The translations under genes were made by a program, and so were the position numbers. A stretch of DNA of 64,000 nt from Suillus spraguei. Taxonomy: Eukaryota > Basidiomycota > Agaricomycetes > Boletales > Suillaceae. This document shows, piece after piece, positions 1 through 11,404 of this stretch; position 1 is the first letter of the stretch; each line of letters opens with the position of its first letter. A model generated the notes under the pieces. That model saw nothing but the letters and a program-made list of their open reading frames with translations. It ran no database searches and was not told where the DNA came from. The stretch lies in the NCBI GenBank assembly GCA_016800925.1, contig JABCPU010000084.1, forward strand, positions 62,001-126,000. The letters are read 5' to 3'.

Positions 1-260
1 CCTTATCTTGACGACGGTAGCACCGCAGCACACGACGCTAGTTCCAGCGGTATCATCGCTGACCACGGCAACTTACCACTGACTCAGATGCTTGTTTCGC
101 AAATAAGTTAGACTCGAACTTGACCATACTAAATAGGCATCCCCCTTTAGGGTCGAACGCTCTTGTTCTTACAAGTGAAGCAGACTAGACGGAGTGCAAG
201 ACTAACATACTAGTTTAGGCAGTGGTTTATCTACAGCCCAAGCTAGGTTGTATCTTTACA
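1..260 (+). mobile_element. LTR-like element, family A, 3' part (cut by window start)
   Basis: The sequence ends in the family's terminus (GTTGTATCTTTACA at 247-260) and is followed by CCGG, the tetranucleotide found next to other copies. It matches the ends of the elements at 62352-63279 and 47939-48903. The 5' part lies outside the window, so the duplication on the other side cannot be checked. Confidence 0.75.
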
Positions 261-1350
261 CCGGCACTCAGGGATTGGTATTCAGGACTCAAAACAATGT
301 GAAAGACCTCGATCCACATATTTTATGTGCCGAACCCCGAACTCCGGCACCCGGCAATCGGGACTCGGGACTTGGTACTCATAACAATGTGAAAGATATC
401 GATCCACATATTTTAACACTGAACCCCGAACCCCGCCACCCACGAGTTAAAACTATGTGAGGCAATACAAAGATATTGATTTACACATGTTGAGTGCCGA
501 ACCCTGAACTCCGGCACCCGGGAGTGAGCACAATGTGAGGCAATACAATGATATTGATTTACACATGTTGAGTGCCAAACCCCGAACTCCAGCACCCGGC
601 ACTTGGGGATCGGTATTCAGGACTCAAAACAATGTGAAAGCCCTCAATCCACATATTTTATGTGCTGAACCCCGAACTCTGGCACCTGGCACTCGGGACT
701 CGGGACTTGGTGCTCATAATGTGAAAGATCTTGATCAACATATTGTCAGTGCTGAACCCTGAACCCCGGCACCCAGCACTCGCGAGTCGGGACTCAGAAC
801 AATGTGAGGCAATAGACACCTATTGATCCACACATTCTAAATGCCGAACTCCGAACTCTGAAATCTGGTAGTCTACTATTTAGGGGTTTGCAGTTTGGTA
901 CTTGGGCTTCTGCACTTGAGACCGAAAACAATGTTAGGCAATAAAATGACTTTGATCCACACATTTTTGGTAGATATCTTTTTCATCTCAAATCTCAAAT
1001 CTCAAGTGCCGAACCCTGAATCCCGAAATCCGGTAGTCTACAATTTCGGGGTTCAGTCCTTGGGACTCAGACACATGTCAGGCAACAACAAAACTTTGAT
1101 CCACACATTTTTGGTAGATGTCTGTTGTGTCTCGAATCTCAAGTTTCTAGTTTCTAGTTTTGGTACTCTGCACCCGCACCCGCACTCGGCACTAGATGAC
1201 TCGACACATGGACTTTAAATCTTTCACCTTGTGTGTTGTGTTTCGGGTGTCTGGGTATCCGGAATTCAGGAAATATCTAGTTTGAATCTCCAGTTTCGAG
1301 TTCCTGGATTCAGGACTTGGCACCCAGCACCCAGCACCTCAATTATCGAT
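261..1350. repeat. Degenerate minisatellite rich in GGGACTCGGGACTTGG / CCGAACCCCGAACTCC words
   Basis: Imperfect units of roughly 100 bases recur, each with a core of the type CAATGTGAAAGATAT, GATCCACATATTTTA, then CCGAACCCCGAACTCCGGCACCCGG. The same array reappears at 44200-44790 and 53373-53900. Open frames here are by-products of the repeat and no gene is supported. Confidence 0.8.
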
Positions 1351-1489
1351 GAATGTCAGACATGGTGAATCCAGGTTTTTGTGCTTCAGGGTTTAGATTT
1401 TGGTGGTCGATGGTAGGTATATGCACTCATAGGGTGCATGTATCCTATGTGTTTGATTCTCTGGTGGCTACATCAGCTGTACGTCTTTA

Positions 1490-1995
1490 TGATACATATC
1501 TAGGCCCACCCATCTATGTAAAATTCCCCCACATCGGCCCACCTGTCTATGCAATAAATATTTTACTGCACCCTCTGCCCACCCGTATATGTAATATTCT
1601 CTCACCTTGGCCCACCCATATATGTAATATTCTCTTACCTCGGCCCACCCATCTATGCAATAATATTTGCCTTGCATCTCTCTTCAGCCCAGCTGTCTAT
1701 AATATCCTACTCTACATACTACCCAGATGGGCCCACCCATCTCTGTCAGGGATGATATCCCCTTGGCCCATCTGTCAACATCAGAAATCACGTTTCCCTC
1801 AGCCCACCCGTCTCTCCTGAAAATACAAGTCTCCCGGCCCACCCATCTCCATCGGAAATAATATTCGCCCTGGCCCATCCATCAACATCAAGGATATACA
1901 TAACCTCGGCCCATGGTCCGCTGGCCCATCTTTGACAGGATATTATGTGGGTCGGGTGACCCGTATAGTATGGAGTTTGTCACTGAAGGGGCTCC
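1490..1995. repeat. Tandem GGCCCACCCATCTATG-type repeat
   Basis: Units of about 35-45 bases share GGCCCACC(C/T)(A/G)TCTATGYAATATT and drift into related words. The block matches 54180-54643 and both end at GTCACTGAAGGGGCTCCTC, after which the flanks are unrelated: a Helitron relic here, a KDZ relic there. That end is therefore an element boundary. Confidence 0.75.
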
Positions 1996-3378
1996 TCTTT
2001 CAAATCAGCTATAGTTATGGAGCTCATTGCCCATGCATCTCATTCAAAGTCCTTTTGCCACATTTGAATACAAGTGGATTGAAGAGCCTCCCATTTCTGT
2101 TCAATACTAAAAATGACAAATGGAAAAGAATGATGGATGTGAAATTGATGATCATAGTATTGCAGCGCCCATTGTACATGTTTGTTGAATCCAATCTTCT
2201 TCTTCCTGACTGCTGCAACCCACCAATTCCATATGGAAATAAAATTGGATATACTGCAGCCAGTGGATTTAAGTCTGAATTACTTCCACTGTGTTGACTT
2301 GAACTGAAATCAGATACTGGTAATAAGCTGTGTCGCACAGCATATCCACCTTCTTTTGACTCCAATTTGTCTTCAATGTTAGTGAGTGCATATTATATTT
2401 CAACCGCTCATCCAATGATAATGAGTTCAATTTGGTATCTGTGATTCCAAGGAATTGCAATGGAATCACATCTGGATCAGCATCTATTACAAAACTATGT
2501 TAATTTTTTTAAGCATCAAAGACACAAACTTACTGCATTCAATGTCCATCATATTTTGATCTTTTTCAGTTTCAATCAAATCTACACCAGCATCTCCTAT
2601 ACAAGACATTCACATATTCAATTATCTGAATATTGAGTCAATGGTAAGTGATTTGCTCACTGTCCACTGGGACCGCATCATGTGGAACATATCCTTCACT
2701 TTCTTTCTGCACAAGACCCACATCCATTTCATGTCAAACAATAGATAGAATCTCCATCAGAACATCATCGTCAGGAAGACTGGAAAGATGTGTATCTGAA
2801 ATTATGATATCTTTGTAGAGTTCATTATGGTATTTCAACCACACAAGAGCCTTGTGCATGATGTGATGTCATACTCAGAATGTGGACTTTAGCCATGACT
2901 TTGGTAACTTCTTGGTACCAATGTATGTCACAGTGATCACTGATGCCAATGAGGCAGCTGGATGTGGCAGCAATTGACCTTGTAACATCATGACAACTGC
3001 ATCAGTATTCATACTGTATAGTGAAACATTTCCCATCATTCCTCGTTGTGAATGATTGGGATTAGATCCATGGTGGTCCTTGGGATAAAGTTTGAAAACA
3101 TAGCAATGAGGAAAGTGACAAGAAACCAAAAGTTGTTCAGGAAGACTGAGAATCACAAGTTCATGTGGAACGTTTCCTATCCAAAGATCATTCGCAAGCG
3201 CAAATTTTGGCATCGAGTTTTCTGTAAGTGCTTGTGAACATTCATCGCATACCCATGCTAATGCTGCTGGTCCTTCTCCTTCAATACCATGCTTGACCAG
3301 CAACATCCCATCCCATAGATCATATGATGGATGGATAACAGCAGGAGATAAATTTTGCCTGATATTGGGAATGCTCAA
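1996..3378 (-). pseudogene. Helitron-type protein, N-terminal fragment (DUF6570 plus Helitron_like_N)
   Basis: Read on the minus strand from 3378. The first part has the DUF6570 pattern: a C-x2-C near the start, then LANDLWIGNVPHEL, LPEQLLVSC, YVFKLYPKD and LPKSWLKSTF. Past several frame changes it continues with IPLQFLGITDT (about 2430) and GGYAVRH...NPLAAVYPILFPYG (2345-2235), the entry into the Helitron_like_N domain. In Agaricomycetes this order precedes the Rep nuclease and PIF1-like helicase of autonomous Helitrons. Those catalytic parts are missing because the gene is cut at 1995/1996 by the repeat boundary. Several stops and frameshifts make it a relic. Family assignment is from remembered motif order. 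Confidence 0.75.
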
Positions 3379-3564
3379 AATAAGCTTTTTATTGCCTACA
3401 TATGTATGTACATTATCAAATTGACATCAATCATTTCACTTAAATTGTACCTTCACATGTCATCATCTGTCAAGCACAAACAACACAAACACTCATTGTG
3501 AGTGCTCTATTGCTTGCTGCCTCTCGAAATACTCGAAAATATTGTCTTTGAACATCATCAGATG

Positions 3565-3876
3565 TCAATTCCATAAATTTGAAATGATCTCAATAATTTT
3601 GACTGGCAACTCTAGAATTTTCCATGTCCGGCTCCAAGTTAATGTTACCATTCCCCACTTCATGCTCCTGGGCCTGTCATAGCACCTCAACTCCTTGTTT
3701 CTTCTTTTTTTTTGCTGCTTTGTTTCTCCCTTGACCATAATCACTTGGTGTATTAATCCAAGCACTTCATCTGATTGTGCTTTAATGAGTTTGATTATCT
3801 GGGTCCATGGCACATTTCTGAGGGTCTGACAAAAAGTGCCCATTGGTACTGCAGCTTGCAGCCCATCTTTTGTCAA
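3565..3876 (-). pseudogene. Conserved-looking hypothetical fragment upstream of the Helitron relic
   Basis: An open stretch of 103 codons with a basic middle (KGETKQQKKRRNKELR) and MKWGMVTLTWSRT after it. It lies upstream of and in the same direction as the Helitron relic. The pattern resembles short ORFs seen beside basidiomycete transposons, but I cannot name a family. It may be part of the same relic or an independent remnant. Confidence 0.3.
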
Positions 3877-3879
3877 ATT

Positions 3880-4450
3880 GCCAACTAACTCTCATATTGG
3901 CATTGTTCAATGGCCCATAGAAAGAAATATTGGTGAGCAATAGTAGAATCAATGATCACAAGCTTACACCCTTGGACTCAACTTCAAGCTTATCATTCTC
4001 ACACATGTACGATAATTACTTATCATGTTCATATCTCACTCATGATACAGCAATCATGCACTTACACTCTGCTTGGCGTAACACCATTCAATTAACGATT
4101 ACTGTCATTTGCACCCACAAAGTATGTTTCAGTTCTTGTGACCTATACATGACCTGTGATCTTTCCGCCTTTTGAGTTCTAACTTTATCGCTCTATCAAA
4201 GTTTAATGACGCCCTTAAATCTTACTGTGATAAAAATGTCAGACTTCCATATCTTCACCTTTGAAATGTCAAAACTTCGAGCACCATTGACAAAGCACAC
4301 TGCTTCAAGTTAGCCACTTTTCAAGCCCATCAAACACTATCCCTAATCTTTCATATCTTACATGGATCATGCCCATTCTCTCATATAATAAACCTCACTC
4401 ATTGCATGATTCACATATTCATTACATGCTCTCAAAACCTGCCAACTCAA
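3880..4450. other. No gene seen
   Basis: AT-rich sequence without a convincing reading frame or repeat. It may hold the promoter of the gene starting at 4452. Confidence 0.5.
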
Positions 4451-4451
4451 T

Positions 4452-5550
4452 ATGACCTGGTCAAAGAACACAGCCTTGACGTCCCCCCTTCCTGAGTCAC
4501 CACTGAACTCTCCTGCCTGTCAAAAATCAACCATTACTGCTGCTTCTGTACTCGAAAAGATGCAGAATAATGAAGGCGGTTTTTATGCTGCTACTCCCAA
4601 GTTATCTTACTGTGCAGAATATTTCGCTGGCAGTCAAAAGGGTGACATCCTCATCGTAAAGGGATGGAACTTGGACGAAGACACTGAATTCATTATTCAT
4701 GGTGTATTTGAAATCAGTCACAATGATTTCTACTTTATACCTGATGCCAACTTCAATCCTTCAAATGCTTTCCAAGGACATTTTGCAGATGTAAAATTAA
4801 AATTAAACTGTAGACTCACACCAAGTCTCAATGAAGCTTTCAAATTCTCATCTGAAGATTTTTCAGCCATTCTCAACAATATCTGAGCTTTTGAAAAGTT
4901 AATTCCAAGAGAATGCAACTACAAAATGATTAGCATCGTCCATGATTCACTTGGCAACAGATCCATCAAACTCACACACAATCTCTTTAAAGCATGTCAC
5001 CATCTTATTCCTGCTATCTTTCAAAACTGACCATACTTAATAATTTAATATAGACCAAGGCCAATGACGATGCAAATGCTAATGATGAGGATAACAACAC
5101 CAATTAAGACTCCACAGGTAAGCCAAATACAAACTTCCACATTCATTCAACTAATTTATTCTCACTAACGACTACAGAGACTCTTAGTTCTGAATACAAC
5201 ATAGCATCTTGGCCAGTTTCTGACCGCTGCAAAGATCATCTTCAAGAACTCACCACTTCTCATGATATCCAACCTTTACCTGCATATGCATATGATGAAA
5301 ACCACAAACTTATCCCACCAACTCAATATGAATCAAAACTGAAAGGTGCACTTGTTGAAGTTCACATGGCTATTTTCCATCATCACATCAAATCATCGAA
5401 ACGAGACATCTTCAATGCTGTCTTATGAGAACTTATTGTACTTGCTCCACCTACAGCCTTCCCAACAAGTCCCTTTAAATGCCGCTGCCTCAATGAAGGA
5501 CCTTCTACTGAATGGTGGAACAAAGGAAAAACCCCAATCAGACAATGATT
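4452..5550 (+). pseudogene. Hypothetical transposon-associated protein, broken
   Basis: An open first part of 144 codons (4452-4886) contains YAATPKLSYCAEYFAGSQKGDI and GWNLDEDTEFIIHGVF. After a gap with stops, a second part (about 5175-5550) reads EYNIASWPVSDR...LPAYAYDENHKLIPP...YESKLKGALVEVHMA...SPFKCR. The two halves look like the ends of one Agaricomycete hypothetical protein known to me only as a dispersed, transposon-linked family. An in-frame TGA at 5426-5428 sits where CGA (Arg) would read through, suggesting CpG decay. The gap 4887-5170 may contain introns. Function unknown. Confidence 0.45.
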
Positions 5551-6327
5551 GACTTGGAAGTGCGTAGTCAATCTTATAAATAACGCCAATTTTTGATATA
5601 CACCACACAGTTATTCTCACATGTGTACTACCCCAAACTAAAACCACAATCCCACTAGTATCATCACTTGTAGTGTATTTTATTGAACCTATGCAGATCA
5701 TATATTGTTCTCATTGACTGATAACCTTACAAAAATATATACTATCATGTACTTCAACTTGTGTATGTCCATCATAACCTATCTGTTGTTTACAACGCAA
5801 ACACATAAGGTAGATGTCATGCAGATTCTACGAACATCATGTGATAAATCATGACATTTGCGTGATAAAACACAAAAATGGGTTAACAATTCAACGAGGA
5901 AATGAGGAAAAAATCTGTAATGTCAAAGTGTAGAGAATAACCTGATGTACATTATGATATTTGCAGAATATGAAAAAGTGAAGCCATATATCAGTTAACT
6001 TTAGTGCTGTAGAATTTGCCTCCTAGTGGAGGTCAAACTCTGAAGCAAGGCAGTGCCGTGAAGCTGAGATCCTCATACAAGGCTCATGGTCGACAAACTG
6101 TTGTGGCAAAAGTGTCGTGCAGCAGGCCTTAATGCATGGTGGGCATCAAAAAGACAAAGGAAAAGCCTTGATATGTCAAACCAAGATAAAAATGTGAGTA
6201 ACAGGTAAACTTCAAAAGCTAACAAAAGCTTACCAGGATGTGCTAGGCTTGTGTCCAAGCCACAGATATATCAAGTAAAGCACCTGATGTTGCAATTTCA
6301 AGTGGTCCTGGTGCCTCATATTACAAA
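5551..6327. other. No gene seen
   Basis: AT-rich with only short frames on either strand. No repeat or RNA gene recognised. Confidence 0.5.
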
Positions 6328-8048
6328 GTGACCTGTGAGGAAATTGCAGACAAGGATGGCCTAAATCTAATTGCTAATCGGCATGTGCACGGGAAAGAAA
6401 CTGAACTTATTCTTGGAGATATTAACGAGTCACTGGCAGAATGTTCCCGTGAGACTGATGGTGGTAATCATGATGATGTCATTTCTGATGGCAGACTTGG
6501 AGATGAGGGAACAGATGCCGAGAGTGACTGTGATGATGGGAACCACAGAGGAGATGAAAATATACGAGACTATTCATTCAAGTTGAGAAAGTCCCCCTCC
6601 GTGGAGGAAGCAAGGAAGGCATTGGATGATCTGAAGATATTATTAAAACCCCCTCAAAACGACCAGACAGGTTACTGTGATGCAAAACTTCCCGTGATCT
6701 TGAAGGAGCGGCTCAACCATATGAAAAGCTTTCTATGGTTGTATGTAGATGTTGGTAGTGATGGGAAGGCACATTCTGCAAATTCTGTGGGTGGTCAGTG
6801 AGGTAAAGCAGCTGACCAGGCAGCTTGCAATGCTCAAGCAGGGGAAAGGGGAGAAAATTATCTCTTGCGCTATCTACGGAGCTGGTCAAAAGCATACATC
6901 AAGGACCAAAATGCACTGCCTACCTGTGCACCCTGACATTCAGTGTCTCGTGTTGATGATGAATCATTTGCTGCAGATTTAAAGCTCCATCTTCAAAGTC
7001 TAGGGAAATTTGTTCGTGTGCAGGACCTTGTTGACTATCTTAATGTCCACGAGAATCAAACCCATTTTGGCATGAAGAAAGGAATTTCGCTCAAAACAGC
7101 ACAGCGATGGATGGGGCAATTAGGTTATCAATGGAAGATGGAACCAATATTCTAATGGTCATGAGCGTGATGACATCGTTCACTATCATCAAAATGTGTT
7201 CCTACCTGCATGGAGTCACTACCACACACGATTGTGCCAATGGACAGAGGAAACCATTTCTACAAAGGTGGAGGACTTAGATAGGTCTTTATCTTCAAAT
7301 GGCCATTGAGTTGTCTTCTGGTTCCATGATGAGTCAACATTTTATGCAAATGACCAAATGGGTACATATTAACAAAGGTGCTGTACCTCTCCCTAAATGA
7401 GGGTGCTTCTTTGATGGTTGCCAATTTCATCTCTGTGAACTATGGCTGGCTTCATTCCCGCAATGGAAAGGAGAGTGCATGTATTCTCTTCAGGCCAGGA
7501 AAAACATGAGACAGATATTTCACAAATGAAAATATTATTGCACATGCAGAGAAGACCATGGATATTCTATCGAAGAACTACCCTAATGAAGACCATGTTC
7601 TAGTTTTTGTTATGACCATGCAAAACCGGAGATTAGTAAGAAGTCCTGGTCTTACATGGGGTTGTACCGGAGGGTTGTAAAGTCAAAGGGGCTTGGCCTC
7701 AGCTCGTACGCTGTGCCCCTTACCCGAGTATGTGCCCTTAATTTCAGATGAAGTCCAAGGGAGAGTTCTGGTGAAGTCCGAATGGAGGGTCTGGACGAAC
7801 TCGAAGGCAGGATAGCTTGACAGAGCTCTGATGGACTTCCGGATGAGCGCGGGAATGCGCCGGAACTATTTCCGGAAGGTAGGGAGTAATGGTGACACTA
7901 CTGGAACAAGCTCCAAGTAGAACGGATGAAAGATGGACCGCTGGACAAAGTCCAGGGCAGGATAGGAGCAGAGCTCCAGAGGGAAAGATGATCCATAGAT
8001 GTCAGAGGGTAGGATAGGATGGATCCGGAGGACTAGGGGTCCGAAGGT

Positions 8049-8143
8049 CCGGAGCGGAGGAGCGGAGGAGCGGAGGAGCGGAGGAGCGGAGGAGCGGAGG
8101 AGCGGAGGAGCGGAGGGAGCGGAGGAGCGGAGGAGCGGAGGAT
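8049..8143. repeat. 8-bp tandem repeat (AGCGGAGG)n inside the L3 LTR
   Basis: About eleven near-perfect units with one 1-base slip. In the second L3 copy (about 63310-63350) the matching place reads AGCAGAAG, so the array evolves between copies. Confidence 0.9.
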
Positions 8144-8799
8144 CGGATGAGCATAGCTCTGTGGATCTTAGAGGAAGTGTTGGCTACTAGAGAGGAGTAG
8201 GTCCGGATATGGTGTAGAGATAGTATAAGACTACTCCCAGACAAGGTCCCGGAAATAGAAACAGACAGTATAAAGACTACCAAAGATAGAGTCGGAGGTG
8301 AAACAGATGATAGACGGAGATGGACGAAGTCCGAAAAGATTATAGGACATAGGATCAAAGCTCCAGCCTAGGGAGTGATCCCATAGGCCTGAGTCGGAAG
8401 CTTACAAGGGACGAGCCCAAGTGCAAGAATGGAAATGGAGTTATATAGACATGATGACAGGATACAGAGTAATCAAGGAATATACAGAAGTAGGAACAAT
8501 GAATCAGACTAAGGTCTGCAGGAGTTGTACTACAAGTTTATATACTGTAGGAGCATGCCGGAGGGTAAGTACGGATAGTCCGAGGCTATGTCTGAAGCAT
8601 ATGGAAACACATTAGTAAGTACAGCAGGACATAAGGCTATGAACTCGGAGATGAAGCTCGTATGAAATACTTATCAAGACAGAGGCAGAGATCACTGAGA
8701 ACCGGAAGCACAGAGATACCCAGAAGCCGGAGACACAGGTATATTCTAAAAGGGGTAATGCGCAGGTGCACGGGAATAGTTCGGATATGAACTCAGATC

Positions 8800-8912
8800 A
8801 GATATGGACACGGATCGGATATGGACACGATCGGATATGGACACGGATCGGATATGGACATGGATTGGATATGGACACGGATTGGATATGGACACGGATG
8901 GATATGGATTGG
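8800..8912. repeat. 17-18-bp tandem repeat (GGATATGGACACGGATC)n inside the L3 LTR
   Basis: At least six imperfect units near the 3' end of the LTR. They generate unrelated open frames that run into the transposase and are not genes. Confidence 0.85.
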
Positions 8913-9538
8913 AGTGGATGGGTGGATCGGATATGTGAACTGGATTGGATGGGTGGATCAGATATGTGTAGGTTGGGTGTCTGGATGTCCATGGATTGGA
9001 TTTGATCTAAACCTGAATGTACGGTATATGACAGTTTTCAACAATGCTACTACTCATGTCAAGCACCCTAATGATGCACTGGCTGCTCACAAGATGCCCA
9101 AAAACCCATCGCAAAATTGGGGTGTGTCTGTGAATATCAAAGATCTCAATGGAAAACCAGTCAAGGAATGCATTCAAATGGCCAATGCATGCTTTGCTAA
9201 TGGTGATCCACAGCCACTTTATTTTCCTGTGGGGCATGAAAAGGCAGGCTGGTTTAAGGGGACAGCTCAGTTGCTTGTGGAAAGGGGATATACCAATGCA
9301 CCTGAGCTTAAGGCAGAGTGCAAAGGTTTCAAATGTCCAGGTGGCAGGACAGATTGCTGTTGTCGTCAACTGTTGTACAGTCAAGCTGATTTCACATCTG
9401 TTGAGTCTCATCTTGAAGCTTCATGCCATGTGCATGGAGTGGATGTGAAATTTTTGCCAAAATACCACTGTGAACTCAATTTTATTGAGCAGTGTTAGGG
9501 CTTTGCAAAGCGGCTCTATCAAATGAAAGATCAGTCTT

Positions 9539-9657
9539 CATCAGCAAAACCCAAATGTGAGGTCCCCCTATCTCCAGTGCCATGCAGCACTACACAGCAC
9601 TGCACAGCATTGTACATAGGGGGACTTCCTGTATAGTACATAAGTGTTTTGCTGATG
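9539..9657. mobile_element. Small foldback (MITE-like) insertion
   Basis: The outer arms are CATCAGCAAAAC (9539-9550) and its complement GTTTTGCTGATG (9646-9657). Inner arms AGGTCCCCCTAT and ATAGGGGGACTT also pair, so almost the whole 119 bases can fold. It separates QSSS from LSETVLEHN in the surrounding transposase, where relatives read through. I could not fix a target duplication with certainty. Confidence 0.6.
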
Positions 9658-9989
9658 TTTGTCAGAGACTGTTCTTGAGCATAATGTTATCCCATCACTT
9701 GATGCTGTACCATTAATATTTATGCAGCGGTGAGTTTTCATTTGATCGTGCCATCAAATTCTCTTAATTAATCTTGTGCAGCTTTGCAAATAGACCTATT
9801 TGGTTCATCAATGCATATCAGAAGGGACTCAATGGAGTCCAAGCAGCATGGGCAATCAAAAAATACGGTGGCTACTGTGTGCTTCCAGAGTCCATTATGA
9901 GAGATTGTTCTTTAGATCTTAATATTATAAGGATACATACATTGCCATTTACAATACTGTACATGCATGTTACTGTAGAGATACGCACT

Positions 9990-10363
9990 TAGCTCCAACG
10001 TCATCCGGGTGTGACCAACTGAACCTTAGCTTCGAAGATTCAAAGACTGCTGTGACCTGTGACACCTCAGAAATAGCTTCGAACTGTCACCACTGCCTGT
10101 CAGTGCCTGCAGCAACAGGCTCTCAATTTATCAATGATCCTCAAGCTTGCGTTTGCAATGGAGCACTTTGTATTCACCTATCTGTCAATATGTTAGGCCT
10201 CAGCCTTGTACTGATGATTCTGGCAATCTGCTGGCTTTCAACAAGGCAGAAAGTTAGGCCAAGAGCTTGCAGCTTCCATCACTGAAGGTAATGTAGAGAT
10301 TTTTGGTCGTGGAAAGCACAGACGCATGGAAAATACTCAGTACAAATTTCTTTGGAAATATTG
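9990..10363 (+). pseudogene. Tail of a second pogo/Tigger-like transposase copy
   Basis: The end reads EIFGRGKHRRMENTQYK before a TGA, closely matching EVEGRGKCRHIGNTQYK at the end of the transposase at 21302-24103. Non-coding bases after the stop also match (poly-T run, ATGTGTCACAA..., TTCGATGACTTCAAT). Upstream, a DDSGNLLAFNKAES-like stretch (about 10212-10255) matches SADGLGNLLADNELES. Frames change several times. This copy stops at the left end of the KDZ element. Confidence 0.6.
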
Positions 10364-10429
10364 ACCATAGTCTATGTTTTTTTTCATGTTTTACCATGTG
10401 TCACAATTTACCTTCGATGACTTCAATTT

Positions 10430-11120
10430 CACCTGGGCTTCCCATTAAGTAAGCCTTACTATAGTGGTTTGTTACGTGCTGTGCTTACTATTGTTAGGCT
10501 TAGTTGCAGCAATCCTCAACACCAGCATTAAATGCTGTCCCAAATAACCCAGGACCTTTGGGTATTTGCATAGGTAAGTAGCTTGGCACTGTCGCACTGT
10601 CTGCCGCCTATTTACGCCTAATGCGTCATCCCGATGCGCCCCGCCATGCGCTAAGCTTCCAAACAGGTGAGACTCTTTTCTCACGCCCCTTGCCCTTCTC
10701 CATCACCGCCAACGTCGTCTACCACCCGTTCTAGCCATCGACGCGGGCTTCCTGCGCCCCCAACAGCGTCGTTCACCACCATCTTACGTGGATCTGTCGT
10801 TGGACCAAGTACAACGGCTCTGGACACCGCCTAGGTGAGTCTTTTCTCGCCGCCCTTTGCCCTTATCCACCACCACCAACATCGCCTACCACCCATTCTA
10901 GCCATGACACAGGCTTTCTGCCCCCCAACAGCATCTTTCACCACCTCCTACGTGGATCTGCCTGCTGGACCAAGCGCAACGGCTCTGGACGCCACCCTCA
11001 TCTCTCAACAACCCATCTACACCCTTAGCGTCAGTGCACGCTTTCTACGCCTACATAGACCTTGTACCATGCTCTGGATGCCACCCTCACCTTTCAATCA
11101 CGCTATCTACTACCTACTTT
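10430..11120 (+). repeat. Left terminal inverted repeat of the KDZ element
   Basis: It matches 18645-19291 in inverse orientation, almost base for base over the outer 560 bases and with gaps further in. Two tandem units of about 168 bases (from about 10665 and 10833), each beginning AGGTGAG and ending GGCTCTGGAC, lie within it. Many left/right differences are CpG to TpG or CpA, for example GACGCGGG here against GATGTGGG there. Confidence 0.9.
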
Positions 11121-11404
11121 ACACACCTCGCTAGACCTTTTACCACCACTATGAATGCCACCCTCATTTCTCAAGTAGACCACCTGCTTTACTCAATATC
11201 ATTGGCATTGCCAACCTATCTACGAGACCCAGTGTATTTTACAAAGTTAGCTTGCTTGTAGTCTGACTTTATGGGACTTTGCGCAATGAAAAACCCTTGA
11301 ATTTATTCAAACGAGTGACAGACAAAGTATATCTATTGAACTAGATTTGGGCTGCCGGCCCAAAAATAGTATCTAATGTATCCAACAAGGCATCTGGGTC
11401 AAAG

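Larger units (their letters stand above)
7608..9033 (+). mobile_element. Solo LTR (family L3) with 5-bp duplication GTTTT
   Basis: It begins TGTTATGACCATGC and ends GGTATATGACA, so it has TG...CA ends. It is flanked by GTTTT at 7603-7607 and 9034-9038. Removing it with one duplication restores the transposase reading LVF-NNATTH. No protein domains lie inside, which is what LTR-LTR recombination leaves. A TATA-like TTTATATA lies at about 8537-8544. Related copies are at 25983-26718 (minus) and from 61931. Confidence 0.92.
6328..9925 (+). pseudogene. Fungal DDE-superfamily transposase (IS630/DDE_3-like), multiply broken
   Basis: An acidic N-terminal part (6328-6800) leads to SWSKAYIKDQNALP (about 6880-6925) and LQSLGKFVRVQDLVDYL...ISLKTAQRWMGQLGYQW, a helix-turn-helix region (6985-7140). 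The catalytic core follows: WFHDESTFYAND (about 7320-7350), EGASLMVANFIS (7400-7430), MDILSKNYPNEDHVLVF (7559-7607). After the inserted LTR it resumes as NNATTHVKH (9039), CKGFKCPGG-TDCCCR (9330-9365) and PKYHCELNFIEQC (9458-9497), then INAYQKGLNGVQAAW (9806-9850). The usual second catalytic Asp before NATTH is Asn here. Stops include a TAG at 9496 after EQC. A solo LTR (7608-9033) and a foldback element (9539-9657) interrupt it. Confidence 0.8.

Noticed and set aside
248..762. Overlapping open frames in the minisatellite
   Set aside because: They follow the repeat unit in several frames on both strands and have no family pattern.
8766..9498. A 225-codon frame running from tandem repeat into transposase sequence
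   Set aside because: It crosses the exact end of the solo LTR at 9033; the first part is repeat-derived and only the part after 9039 is transposase.
10430..10445. 8-bp target duplication for the KDZ element
   Set aside because: Left TTCAATTT and right TTCGTTGT agree at only five of eight places and need a one-base offset.
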